The notes under the pieces were generated by a model. The model saw nothing but the letters and a program-made list of their open reading frames with translations, did no database searches and had not been told where the DNA came from. From Streptomycetales bacterium (lineage in GTDB: Bacteria; Actinomycetota; Actinomycetes; Prado026), in the NCBI GenBank assembly GCA_025361995.1, contig JANYIP010000006.1:1-20501 (forward strand): a DNA stretch of 20,501 nt. Direction: 5' to 3'. Shown piece by piece: positions 1 through 6,861 of the stretch. The position numbers were made by a program, and so were the translations under genes. Positions within the stretch are counted from its first letter, which is position 1. The number at the start of each line of letters is the position of its first letter.

Positions 1-216
1 CGAGTCCCGGGAGTGCTGGACCACCCCGGGCATCGAGGTGATCGGCGCCGGTGCGTCCAGGCCCTCCTTGACGAAGACCGGCAGCACCAGGTCGGACGGG
101 CTGACGCGCACGTCGGCCACCAGCCAGCGAAGGGCGGGGCTGCGACGCAGTCGCCGGGGGCGTGCCGCCGGAAAGCCGCCCACCGGCCCGACCGGACGGC
201 CACTCGCGGTGGTCAT
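1..216 (-). CDS. hemB: delta-aminolevulinic acid dehydratase (porphobilinogen synthase), N-terminal part
   Basis: This is the first 72 codons of a gene that runs off the left edge. The enzyme condenses two 5-aminolevulinate molecules to porphobilinogen in the cytoplasm. The visible N-terminus has the family's typical opening: an Arg-rich RPRRLRRSPALRWLV stretch, then LVLPVFVKEG and ITSMPGVVQHSRDS, which is where most bacterial HemB proteins begin. The ATG at 216 lies inside ATGA, so the start overlaps the stop of the upstream uroporphyrinogen-III synthase gene by four bases. No convincing ribosome binding site precedes it, which suggests translational coupling. It is the last visible gene of the rex-hemACDB operon. 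The catalytic lysines and metal site lie outside the window, so activity cannot be judged. Confidence 0.93.
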   Translation of the reverse strand, partial: MTTASGRPVGPVGGFPAARPRRLRRSPALRWLVADVRVSPSDLVLPVFVKEGLDAPAPITSMPGVVQHSRDS

Positions 217-1841
217 CGCCGAGCCCGCGGCGCCGCTTTCTTCGCGCCCTTGCGGCGACGCGCGGCAGGCGGGAGCTCGCCGGCAGCCCGCAGGGCCAGG
301 GCGTACGCCGCGAGGCCTTCCACGAGGGTCGTCACGTCGGGCTTGTCGGCCAGGACGTCGACCCTCAGCCCGAGCTCCTCTGCTGTGGCCTTGGTCTGCG
401 GGCCGATGGCCGCGAGCACCGTTGTGTCGTGCGGTTTGCCGGCGATACCGACCAGGTTGCGGACGGTCGAGGACGAGGTGAACACGACCGCGTCGAAGCC
501 GCCACCCTTGATCGCCTCGCGGATCGGCGCGGCCGGCGGGGCGGCCCGCACGGTGCGGTAGGCGGTGACGTCGTCGACCTCCCAGCCCAGCTCGACGAGG
601 CCGGCCACGAGGGTCTCGGTCGCGATGTCGGCCCGGGGCAGGAAGACCCGGTTGATCGGGTCGAACAGCTCGTCGTAGGCGGGCCAGTCCTCGAGCAGCC
701 CGGCGCTGGACTGCTCGCCGACGGGCACCAGGTCGGGCTGCACGCCGAACGCCCGCAGCGCCGCCGCGGTCTGGTCGCCCACAGCCGCGACCTTGACCCC
801 GGCGAAGGCCCTGGCGTCGAGGCCGTACTCGTCGAACTTCTCGCGTACGGCCCGGACGGCGTTGACCGAGGTGAAGGCGACCCAGAGGTAGCGCCCGGAC
901 ACCAGGCCCTGGACGGCGCGGTCCATCTGCTGCGGCGTGCGCGGGGGCTCGACCGAGATCGTCGGGACCTCCTCGGCGACGGCACCGTGCGCGCGCAGCC
1001 GCTGCGAGAGGACCCCGGCCTGCTCCTTGGTCCGCGGCACCAGGACCCGCCAGCCGAACAGCGGCCGGGTCTCGAACCACGAGAGCTTGTCGCGCATGGC
1101 CACGACCTCGCCGATGACGACGACGGCGGGGCCGACGAAGCGCTGGGTACGCACGTCGACCGCGACCCGCTCGAGGGTGGAGGTGAGCGTGACCTGGGCG
1201 GTCGTGGTGCCCGCGCGGGTGAGCGCCACCGGGGTGGCCGCCGCGCGCCCGGCGGCGAGCAGGGCTGCGGCCACGTCGGCGATCGTCTCGACGGCGTGCA
1301 GCAGGACCAGGGTGACGTGGGGAGCGGCGTGCACGGACCAGTCGAGGTCGGGGCGCGCAGCGTCGATGACGCGTACCTCGCGGTCCCGGCTCGTGGTCAG
1401 CGGCAGGCCGGCGTACGCGGGCACCGCCGTGACGGACGAGACGCCGGGTACGACCTCGAACGGCACCTTGGCCTTGGCACAGGCCGATGCCTCTTCGCCA
1501 AGGCCACCGAACAGCCCGGGGTCACCCTCGAGCAGCCGGACCACGACGTGGCCCTCCTTGGCCGCGTCGACGGCGAGCTTGGCCCTGGCCGCGTGCGCGA
1601 GCGGCTGACCGTCGGCGCCGAGACCGACCGCCACGACGCGTGCATCCAGCCGGGCACCAAGGAGCAGCTCGGCGGGGACGTCGGAGTCGTGGACCACGAC
1701 GTCGGCCGCGCCGAGCAGGCTGCTCGCCCGCAGGGTCAGCAGGTCCGGATCACCGGGCCCGGCCCCGACGAAGGCCACACTCCCCATCGCCACCACCGGC
1801 TTCTTGCGTACTGGACTGGTCACCTGACTCGCACTCCCCAT
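213..1841 (-). CDS. hemD: fused SUMT-like domain / uroporphyrinogen-III synthase
   Basis: A 542-residue two-domain protein. Residues about 20-255 resemble uroporphyrinogen-III C-methyltransferase (GAGPGDPDLL at 26-35, VPGVSSVTAVPAYAGLPLT at 131-149). Residues about 262-515 are the HemD fold, which closes and inverts ring D of hydroxymethylbilane to give uroporphyrinogen III (VLVPRTKEQAG, FTSVNAVRAVREKF, FLPRADIATETL, TAYRTVRA, FTSSSTVRNLV). A basic tail follows. The methyltransferase part has RLLEGDPGLFGGLGEE where active SUMT enzymes carry an RxKGGDPFxFGRGGEE-type motif, so it may not methylate; Streptomyces HemD fusions look similarly degenerate. The ATG at 1841 overlaps hemC by 22 bases. 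A GTG at 1823 would give the 4-base GTGA overlap used elsewhere in this window and is a real alternative (536 residues). The stop overlaps the hemB start. Confidence 0.93.
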   Translation of the reverse strand: MGSASQVTSPVRKKPVVAMGSVAFVGAGPGDPDLLTLRASSLLGAADVVVHDSDVPAELLLGARLDARVVAVGLGADGQPLAHAARAKLAVDAAKEGHVVVRLLEGDPGLFGGLGEEASACAKAKVPFEVVPGVSSVTAVPAYAGLPLTTSRDREVRVIDAARPDLDWSVHAAPHVTLVLLHAVETIADVAAALLAAGRAAATPVALTRAGTTTAQVTLTSTLERVAVDVRTQRFVGPAVVVIGEVVAMRDKLSWFETRPLFGWRVLVPRTKEQAGVLSQRLRAHGAVAEEVPTISVEPPRTPQQMDRAVQGLVSGRYLWVAFTSVNAVRAVREKFDEYGLDARAFAGVKVAAVGDQTAAALRAFGVQPDLVPVGEQSSAGLLEDWPAYDELFDPINRVFLPRADIATETLVAGLVELGWEVDDVTAYRTVRAAPPAAPIREAIKGGGFDAVVFTSSSTVRNLVGIAGKPHDTTVLAAIGPQTKATAEELGLRVDVLADKPDVTTLVEGLAAYALALRAAGELPPAARRRKGAKKAAPRARR

Positions 1842-2746
1842 AGCCCTGCGGCCCCCTCACCCAGGAACCGGTCGGCGAGCTGGTGGCCCAGCCCGACGGG
1901 GTCCCCGAGAGGGCCAGTGATGGACAAGCGCCTGACGGTCCCGTCGGACGTACCGACCGCGGCCCGCAGGAAGATCTCGGGGTCGGACGACCCCAGGTTG
2001 GCCACCTCGGCGAGCGCGCCGACGGGGGCCGAGCAGCCGGCCTCGGTACGGGCCAGCAGGGCACGCTCCGCCGTGACGGCCGCCCGGGTCGCGGGGTCGT
2101 CCAGGCTGAGCAGGGCGGCGGCGACGTCCGCGCGGTCCGCGCGGCACTCGACGGCCAAGGCCCCCTGACCGGGGGCCGGGAGCAGGTCCGAGGGGTCGAG
2201 CACCTCGGTCACGACATCGAGCCGGCCTAGCCGGGACAGCCCCGCGTACGCCAGGACGACGGCGTCGACCTGGCCCGAGTGGACCAGCCCGACCCTGGTG
2301 TCGACGTTGCCGCGTACGCCCTCGACGGCGAAGCCGCGCCCCATCGCGGCGAGCTGCGCCGCTCGCCGGGGCGAGCCCGTGCCGATCCGGGATCCGTCGG
2401 GCAGGCCGGCCAGGGTGAGCCGGTCGCGCGCGACCAGGACGTCGCGGGGGTCCTCGCGCGCCGGGACGGCAGCGAGCAGGATGCCGTCGGCAGCTGCCAC
2501 CGGCAGATCCTTGAGCGAGTGGACGGCGAGGTCGACCTCTCCGGCGAGCAGCGCGTCGCGCAGTGCAGAGACGAAGACACCGGTGCCGCCGAGCTCGGTG
2601 AGCGGCTGCCTAGAGACATCGCCGACAGTGGCGATCTCGACCAGCTCGACCGGGCCGGCACCGGCCAGCTCGAGCGCAGCCGCCACGAGCCTGGACTGGG
2701 CCAGGGCCAGCGGGCTGCGGCGGGTGCCGAGGCGCAGGGCGGTCAT
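1820..2746 (-). CDS. hemC: porphobilinogen deaminase (hydroxymethylbilane synthase)
   Basis: 308 residues, the usual family length. It polymerises four porphobilinogen units to hydroxymethylbilane using a dipyrromethane cofactor. Visible motifs are LRLGTRRSPLALAQS at the N-terminus, HSLKDLP at 76-82 with the catalytic Asp80, GTGSPRR at 122-128, RGNVDTR at 145-151, APGQGALAVE at 191-200, and the cofactor-attachment cysteine at 238 in ARTEAGCSAPVG. The start is the ATG at 2746 within ATGA, overlapping the hemA stop by four bases. The preceding sequence is G-rich without a clean Shine-Dalgarno, so coupling to hemA is likely. All cofactor and substrate-binding motifs I looked for are intact. Confidence 0.97.
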   Translation of the reverse strand: MTALRLGTRRSPLALAQSRLVAAALELAGAGPVELVEIATVGDVSRQPLTELGGTGVFVSALRDALLAGEVDLAVHSLKDLPVAAADGILLAAVPAREDPRDVLVARDRLTLAGLPDGSRIGTGSPRRAAQLAAMGRGFAVEGVRGNVDTRVGLVHSGQVDAVVLAYAGLSRLGRLDVVTEVLDPSDLLPAPGQGALAVECRADRADVAAALLSLDDPATRAAVTAERALLARTEAGCSAPVGALAEVANLGSSDPEIFLRAAVGTSDGTVRRLSITGPLGDPVGLGHQLADRFLGEGAAGLWGVRVR

Positions 2747-4080
2747 CCGCCCACCCCCGGCTCGTCGACCTCGTCGAGTTCGACGACATGGACGTCGGCG
2801 ACGGCGACCTCGCGGTAGCGGACCGGGTCGAGGTCGAACAGCATGTGCAGGGCCTCGGCGTAGGCCAGTCCGGAGGGCTCGGCGGCCAGCTCCTTGACCC
2901 GCACGGTCGGCGCGTGCAGCAGCTTGTCGACCACGCGGCGCACGGTGCGCTCGATCTCGGCGCGCATGGCGGGGTCGAGGTCGCCGCTGCGGGCGTCGAA
3001 GCGGGCGAGCTCGGCGTCGACGACGTGTTCGGCCATGCTCCGCAAGGCGACGACGGTGGGGGCGACGCGGGCAGCCTGGCCGGCGGCGAGGTAGCCCGCC
3101 ACCTCGGCGGAAACGATGGTGCGGACCGCCTCGACCTGGACATCCTGCCCGTTGTCCGCCAGCAGCTGGGCGAGGTCCTCGAGGTCGACCAGCGTCACGC
3201 CTGGCAGCTGGCGTACGGCCGGGTCGATGTCGCGGGGCATCGCCAGGTCGACCAGCGCAAGTGGCCGACCGTCGCGGCGGGCGTGGGCGCGCCGGATCAG
3301 TTCTTCAGTGAGCAGCAGGCCGGTGGCGCCGGTGCACGAGACGACCAGGTCGGCAGCCGCCAGCTCGTCCTCGAGCGCGGAGAGGCCGACGGCTCGGGCA
3401 CCGGTCGTGCGGGCTAGTGCGTCGGCCCGCTCGTGGCCGCGGTTGGCAAGGACGAGATCGGTGACGCCTGCACGTGCGAGGGTCGCCGTGACCAGCCCGC
3501 TGAGCGATCCGGCCCCGACCACGAGCGCCCGCCGACCGGCCAGCCCGCGCAGCGCCTGCTCGGCCACCTCAAGCCCGCCGGTCACCAGGACCGATCCGGT
3601 CTGGTCGATGCCGGTCTCGGAGTGGGCCCGCTTCCCGACCCGCAGCGCCTGCTGCATGACCTCGCCGAGCCGACGGCCGGTGGCCTGCGCAGCCTTGGCG
3701 CTCTTGAAGGCATCGCGTACCTGCCCGAGGATCTGGCCCTCGCCGACGACCATCGAGTCGAGCCCGCACACCACCTGGAACAGGTGCTGCACGGCGCGGT
3801 CCTCGAAGTGGACGTACAGGTGGGGGCCGAGGTCCTCGACCGGCAGACCGGCCCGGGCAGCGAGCAGGGCGGTGATCTCGCCGACGCCCGCGTGGAACGC
3901 GCGTACGTCGGCGTAGACCTCGACGCGATTGCAGGTGGAGACCACGACGGCCTCGGCGACGTGCGGGTTGGTCATCGCCGCGGCCACGAACGCGGGCAGG
4001 TCGTCGGGTCCCACCGAGACGAGCTCGAGCAGTGGCACCGGCGTGGTGCGGTGCGAGAGCCCGACGACGACGACGCTCAT
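2743..4080 (-). CDS. hemA: glutamyl-tRNA reductase
   Basis: 445 residues. It reduces the glutamate on tRNA-Glu to glutamate-1-semialdehyde with NADPH, the committed step of C5-pathway tetrapyrrole synthesis. The nucleophilic cysteine is Cys50 in VVSTCNRVEVY, and the substrate-domain signature HLFQVVCGLDSMVVGEGQILGQV lies at about 99-121. The NADPH-binding loop VVGAGSLSGL is at 187-196, followed by a C-terminal helical dimerisation domain. I chose the ATG at 4080 because it gives the canonical MSVVVVGLSHRTTP start, overlaps the rex stop as ATGA, and has a GGAGG seven bases upstream inside the end of rex. The frame stays open 69 codons further upstream, but that extension is Arg/Pro-rich and shadows rex. 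Confidence 0.97.
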   Translation of the reverse strand: MSVVVVGLSHRTTPVPLLELVSVGPDDLPAFVAAAMTNPHVAEAVVVSTCNRVEVYADVRAFHAGVGEITALLAARAGLPVEDLGPHLYVHFEDRAVQHLFQVVCGLDSMVVGEGQILGQVRDAFKSAKAAQATGRRLGEVMQQALRVGKRAHSETGIDQTGSVLVTGGLEVAEQALRGLAGRRALVVGAGSLSGLVTATLARAGVTDLVLANRGHERADALARTTGARAVGLSALEDELAAADLVVSCTGATGLLLTEELIRRAHARRDGRPLALVDLAMPRDIDPAVRQLPGVTLVDLEDLAQLLADNGQDVQVEAVRTIVSAEVAGYLAAGQAARVAPTVVALRSMAEHVVDAELARFDARSGDLDPAMRAEIERTVRRVVDKLLHAPTVRVKELAAEPSGLAYAEALHMLFDLDPVRYREVAVADVHVVELDEVDEPGVGG

Positions 4081-4799
4081 CCCGCCGCCTCCGTGCGAGG
4101 CGGGAGCGGCGCTAGCGCGGTAAGCGGGGTGAGCAGAGACATCTGCTTGCGCTGCTCGTGGAAGGCCAGGATCTGCAGCTCGCTGGCGAGGTCGACCTTG
4201 CGTACGTCGACCCCTTCGGGCACCTGCAGGGGTACGGGGGCGAAGTTGAGGACGCTGGTGACGCCTGCGGCGACGAGCCGGTCGCACACGTCCTGCGCCA
4301 CGGGACCGGGCGTCGCGACCACCGCGATCGAGACGTGGTGCTCGGCGATGATCTGCTCGAGCTTGGCGAGCGGGTACACGGGCAGGCCGTTGACCAGCTC
4401 ACCGGCCAGGGCCTCGTCGTTGTCGACCAGGGCGGCGACCCGGAAGCCGCGGCTGGTGAAGCCGCCGTAGTTGGCCAGGGCGTGCCCGAGGTTGCCGACG
4501 CCGACGATGACGACCGGCCAGTCCTGCGTCAGCCCGAGCTCGCGGGCGACCTGGTAGACGAGGTAGTCGACGTCGTAGCCCACGCCGCGGGTGCCGTACG
4601 AGCCGAGGTGGGACAGGTCCTTGCGCAGCTTGGCCGAGTTGACCCCGGCCGCAGCGGCGAGCTCCTCGGAGGACACGGTCGTGACCCCGCGCTCGCGCAG
4701 CGCGACCAGCGAACGGTGGTAGAGAGGCAGCCGGGCGACCGTGGCCTCCGGGATGCCACGCCCGCGTGCCAGCGGACGCTCCACGCGGCTACCGCTCAC
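4077..4799 (-). CDS. rex: redox-sensing transcriptional repressor Rex
   Basis: 240 residues. Rex senses the NADH/NAD+ ratio and represses respiratory and related genes when NADH is high. An N-terminal winged helix (about 18-80, including VNSAKLRKDLSHLGSYGTRG) is followed by a Rossmann domain with the dinucleotide loop VIVGVGNLGHALANY (97-111), LVDND (124-128), and a C-terminal NFAPVPLQVPEGV segment and helix used in dimer domain swapping. The start is a GTG at 4799 with GGAG seven bases upstream. It is the first gene of rex-hemA-hemC-hemD-hemB, an arrangement known from Streptomyces. A Rex-operator-like site overlaps its putative promoter (separate entry), so negative autoregulation is likely. 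Confidence 0.96.
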   Translation of the reverse strand: MSGSRVERPLARGRGIPEATVARLPLYHRSLVALRERGVTTVSSEELAAAAGVNSAKLRKDLSHLGSYGTRGVGYDVDYLVYQVARELGLTQDWPVVIVGVGNLGHALANYGGFTSRGFRVAALVDNDEALAGELVNGLPVYPLAKLEQIIAEHHVSIAVVATPGPVAQDVCDRLVAAGVTSVLNFAPVPLQVPEGVDVRKVDLASELQILAFHEQRKQMSLLTPLTALAPLPPRTEAAG

Positions 4800-4859
4800 A
4801 GAAGGACTCCAGGGGACAACACGTGAGTCGACGGGCTGGATCAGAATCGTGTTTCCCGC

Positions 4860-4888
4860 AGACTAAGCCCTTGTGAACGAACGCACAA
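4860..4888 (-). promoter_or_regulatory. putative rex-hem operon promoter
   Basis: On the minus strand a TTGTGC hexamer (4888-4883) and a TAGTCT hexamer (4865-4860) are separated by exactly 17 bases, a good match for a housekeeping actinobacterial promoter. This predicts a start near 4853 and a leader of roughly 55 bases before the rex GTG. No other hexamer pair of this quality was seen between 4800 and 4900. Inferred by eye only. Confidence 0.55.
4871..4888. promoter_or_regulatory. putative Rex operator (ROP site)
   Basis: The 18-base sequence TTGTGAACGAACGCACAA matches the actinobacterial Rex consensus TTGTGAA-N4-TTCACAA at all positions except the two innermost bases of the right half-site. 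It lies 72 bases upstream of the rex start and overlaps the -35 hexamer and most of the spacer of the putative promoter. Bound Rex would therefore occlude RNA polymerase. Rex in Streptomyces coelicolor autoregulates rex-hemACD through such a site. Confidence 0.75.
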
Positions 4889-5019
4889 AGTCGTCGCCCG
4901 ATGCGCCCACCAGTCGAGACGGGCGGGCGCGCGCCGTCACGCGCCGAGGAGCGAGGCCCCCCAGGACTGACCCCTGCGCGACGCCTGGCTGCACGGCGAA
5001 GTCGCCTCCGTGTCGATCG
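4889..5019. other. intergenic stretch upstream of rex with no gene
   Basis: This lies between the Rex operator and the hairpin that follows the glutaredoxin gene. It is GC-rich, and its open frames have no recognisable domain and shadow-like composition. I see no further promoter, repeat or RNA gene. Confidence 0.5.
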
Positions 5020-5095
5020 TGAGTTGATCTTGAGAGATCACTGGCCCGGACGGCGTGTCGCCCGGCTATCTCTCCAGATCGTCAAGATCGACTCA
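5020..5095 (-). terminator. hairpin terminator-like structure after the glutaredoxin gene
   Basis: The segments 5020-5033 (TGAGTTGATCTTGA) and 5082-5095 are inverted repeats matching at 13 of 14 positions, with a second inner pair (GAGAGAT 5032-5038 / ATCTCTC 5068-5074). On the transcribed strand the structure begins at the TGA stop of the glutaredoxin gene. There is no T-run after it, which is common for actinobacterial terminators. It sits between the acyl-CoA synthetase/glutaredoxin unit and the rex-hem operon and probably insulates them. A regulatory role cannot be excluded. Confidence 0.55.
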
Positions 5096-5341
5096 AGGTT
5101 GGCGGGTGAGGGCAGCCCGCAGGCGGGCCTCGTCGACATGCCAGAAGTCGTGCTGCGCCCCGTCGACGAGGGTCACCGGGATCTGCTCCCAGTACTGGTC
5201 GAGCAGGGCGGGGTCCCCCGTGATGTCGGTCTCCGACCAGGTCACGCCGAGCTCGGCGCACACGCGGGCCACCACGGGGCGTACGTCGTCGCAGAGATGG
5301 CACCCGGGCCGGGTCAGCAGCACGACCCTGACGGCGCTCAC
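5093..5341 (-). CDS. glutaredoxin-like thioredoxin-fold protein (DUF836 type)
   Basis: An 82-residue protein with an N-terminal beta strand leading into TRPGCHLCDDVR, a CxxC redox motif at Cys14 and Cys17. It then has the cis-proline region QIPVTLVDG and the ending HDFWHVDEARLRAAL, typical of small DUF836/glutaredoxin-family proteins next to actinobacterial hem genes (Rv0508 in M. tuberculosis sits in this position). A cytoplasmic thiol-disulfide role is likely; the partner is unknown. I place the start at the GTG at 5341, which forms GTGA with the stop of the upstream acyl-CoA synthetase gene. The frame is open further upstream, but that part overlaps the synthetase and has no homology-like features. 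Confidence 0.9.
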   Translation of the reverse strand: MSAVRVVLLTRPGCHLCDDVRPVVARVCAELGVTWSETDITGDPALLDQYWEQIPVTLVDGAQHDFWHVDEARLRAALTRQP

Positions 5342-6834
5342 GCCTCGGACTCGCGAAGCCGGCCCTTCGCGACCTTGCCGGTGGCCGAGTGTGGCAGCTG
5401 GTCGACGATCTGGACGATGGTCGGCCACTTGAAGCGGGCCAGCCGGGTGGCCACGTGGGCGGCGACCTGCTCGGCGCCGAACCCCGTGACCCCGGGACGT
5501 ACGACCACGAAGGCCTTGACCGCCTCGCCGGTGTACGGGTGGGGGACGCCCACCACGCCGACCTCGGCGACGTCCGGGTGGGACCCGATCGCGTCCTCGA
5601 CCTCGCGCGGGTAGACGTTGAACCCGCTGACGATGACCAGCTCCTTGCGCCGGTCGACCAGCACGAGGTCGCCCTCGTCGTCCTCGTACGCGACGTCGCC
5701 GGTGGCGTACCAGCCCTCGGCGTCGGGGCCACCGTCGCCGTCCGGCCAGTAGCCGGAGAACAGGTTGGGGCCGCGGACGACGATCTCGCCGGGGTCGCCC
5801 TCCTCGGCGGCCTCGCCGTTCTCGTCGACCAGCCGCAGCTCGACGCCTGGCAGCGTCTTGCCGACCGAGCCGGGCTTGGCCACGCCGCCGACCAGGGTGG
5901 TCGAGACGCCGGGCGCGGCCTCGGTCAGTCCGTACCCCTCGAAGACCGGCAGGCCGGTCGCTGTGGTGATCTGCTCGAGAACCGCAGCCGGCATCGGGGC
6001 GGCGCCGGTCATGAGCAGCCGGACGGAGCCGAATGCCTCGCGCAGGGCCGGCTCGGCGCTCCAGGCGATGTACATCGGCGGTGCGCCCGGGATGTTGGTG
6101 ACCCCGAGCGTTCGGACGATGTCGAGGGTCTCGGCGGCGTCGAAGCGGTCGACCAGCACCACGGTGGCGGCGCTGCGGGCGGCGGCGGCGAGGGTGCCGT
6201 TGAGTGCGTACACGTGGAAGAGCGGGAGCACCAGCAGGACGACGTCGTCCGGGGTGACCGCCGGCGTGGCGAGCTGGTGCACCTGCTCGACGCTCGCGAG
6301 CAGCGCCCGGTGGGTGAGCATCGCGCCCTTGGGCCGCCCGCTGGTGCCCGAGGTGTAGAGCAGCAGGGCGAGGTCCTCGCCGTCGGTAGGGTGCTCGCGC
6401 GGCGAACCGGCGAACGAGCCGAACGCCTTCTCACCCGGTGCCGGCGCACCGACGACGACGCGGATCAGGTCGGCGGTCGCCTCGGTCTGCCGTACCGCAA
6501 CGGCCGCCGCCCGGTCGAAGACCACAGCGCGAGCGCCCGAGTCGGCGAGCACCTCGGCGAGCTCGGTGGGCGTAGAGCCGGTGTTGACCGGTACGGCCAC
6601 CAGCCCGGCACGCAGCGCACCGAAGTACGCCGCGACGAACTCGGGGACGTTGCCGAGCACCAGCGCGACCCGGTCGCCGGGGCTGAGCCCGAGGCCCTGG
6701 TAGCCGGCGGTGGCCACGTCCACCGACGCGTCGACCTGGGCCCAGGTGAGCGTGCGGCCGCCGGCAACCAGCGCCGCGTGGTCTCCCCGCGCGCCGGCCG
6801 CAGCCCGAACCAGATCAGCCAGGTTGGCGCCCAC
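5338..6834 (-). CDS. AMP-dependent acyl-CoA synthetase / fatty-acid--CoA ligase family
   Basis: 498 residues with the complete set of adenylate-forming motifs: LLYTSGTSGRPKG (158-170), YGLTEA (301-306), GWYATGD (374-380), LVDRRKELVIVSGFNVYPREVE (391-412), and the C-terminal catalytic lysine near 487 in ATGKVAKGRL. Such enzymes adenylate a carboxylic acid and pass it to CoA; the chain length cannot be read from the motifs. The start is the GTG at 6834, giving VGANLADLVRAAA, the usual N-terminus. The open frame continues far upstream but would run through the divergent phosphatase gene. The stop overlaps the glutaredoxin GTG by four bases. The divergent serB-like gene begins only 27 bases away. 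Confidence 0.92.
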   Translation of the reverse strand: MGANLADLVRAAAGARGDHAALVAGGRTLTWAQVDASVDVATAGYQGLGLSPGDRVALVLGNVPEFVAAYFGALRAGLVAVPVNTGSTPTELAEVLADSGARAVVFDRAAAVAVRQTEATADLIRVVVGAPAPGEKAFGSFAGSPREHPTDGEDLALLLYTSGTSGRPKGAMLTHRALLASVEQVHQLATPAVTPDDVVLLVLPLFHVYALNGTLAAAARSAATVVLVDRFDAAETLDIVRTLGVTNIPGAPPMYIAWSAEPALREAFGSVRLLMTGAAPMPAAVLEQITTATGLPVFEGYGLTEAAPGVSTTLVGGVAKPGSVGKTLPGVELRLVDENGEAAEEGDPGEIVVRGPNLFSGYWPDGDGGPDAEGWYATGDVAYEDDEGDLVLVDRRKELVIVSGFNVYPREVEDAIGSHPDVAEVGVVGVPHPYTGEAVKAFVVVRPGVTGFGAEQVAAHVATRLARFKWPTIVQIVDQLPHSATGKVAKGRLRESEA

Positions 6835-6861
6835 CGCGCGAGTGTCCCATACGCTCCAGCT
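6835..6861. promoter_or_regulatory. 27-base divergent start region with possible leaderless promoters
   Basis: The only spacer between the GTG starts of the acyl-CoA synthetase gene (-) and the serB-like gene (+). A TACGCT hexamer at 6850-6855 stands six bases before the + strand GTG. A weaker minus-strand GACACT (6846-6841) stands six bases before the other GTG. Both spacings fit leaderless transcripts, common in actinobacteria. The -35 regions would lie inside the opposite genes. Neither start has a clear Shine-Dalgarno. Confidence 0.35.

Noticed and set aside
162..2168. Long + strand open frame of 668 codons across hemD and hemC
   Set aside because: It is the antisense shadow of two well-conserved hem genes in GC-rich DNA. 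Its translation is Gly/Arg/Asp-rich with no domain.
4081..4287. N-terminal extension of hemA by 69 codons
   Set aside because: It is an Arg/Pro-rich shadow of rex; the ATG at 4080 has a Shine-Dalgarno, an ATGA overlap and the family's canonical start.
5389..6861. Upstream extension of the serB-like frame to 780 codons
   Set aside because: It is antisense to the synthetase, and the HAD protein is complete from the GTG at 6862.
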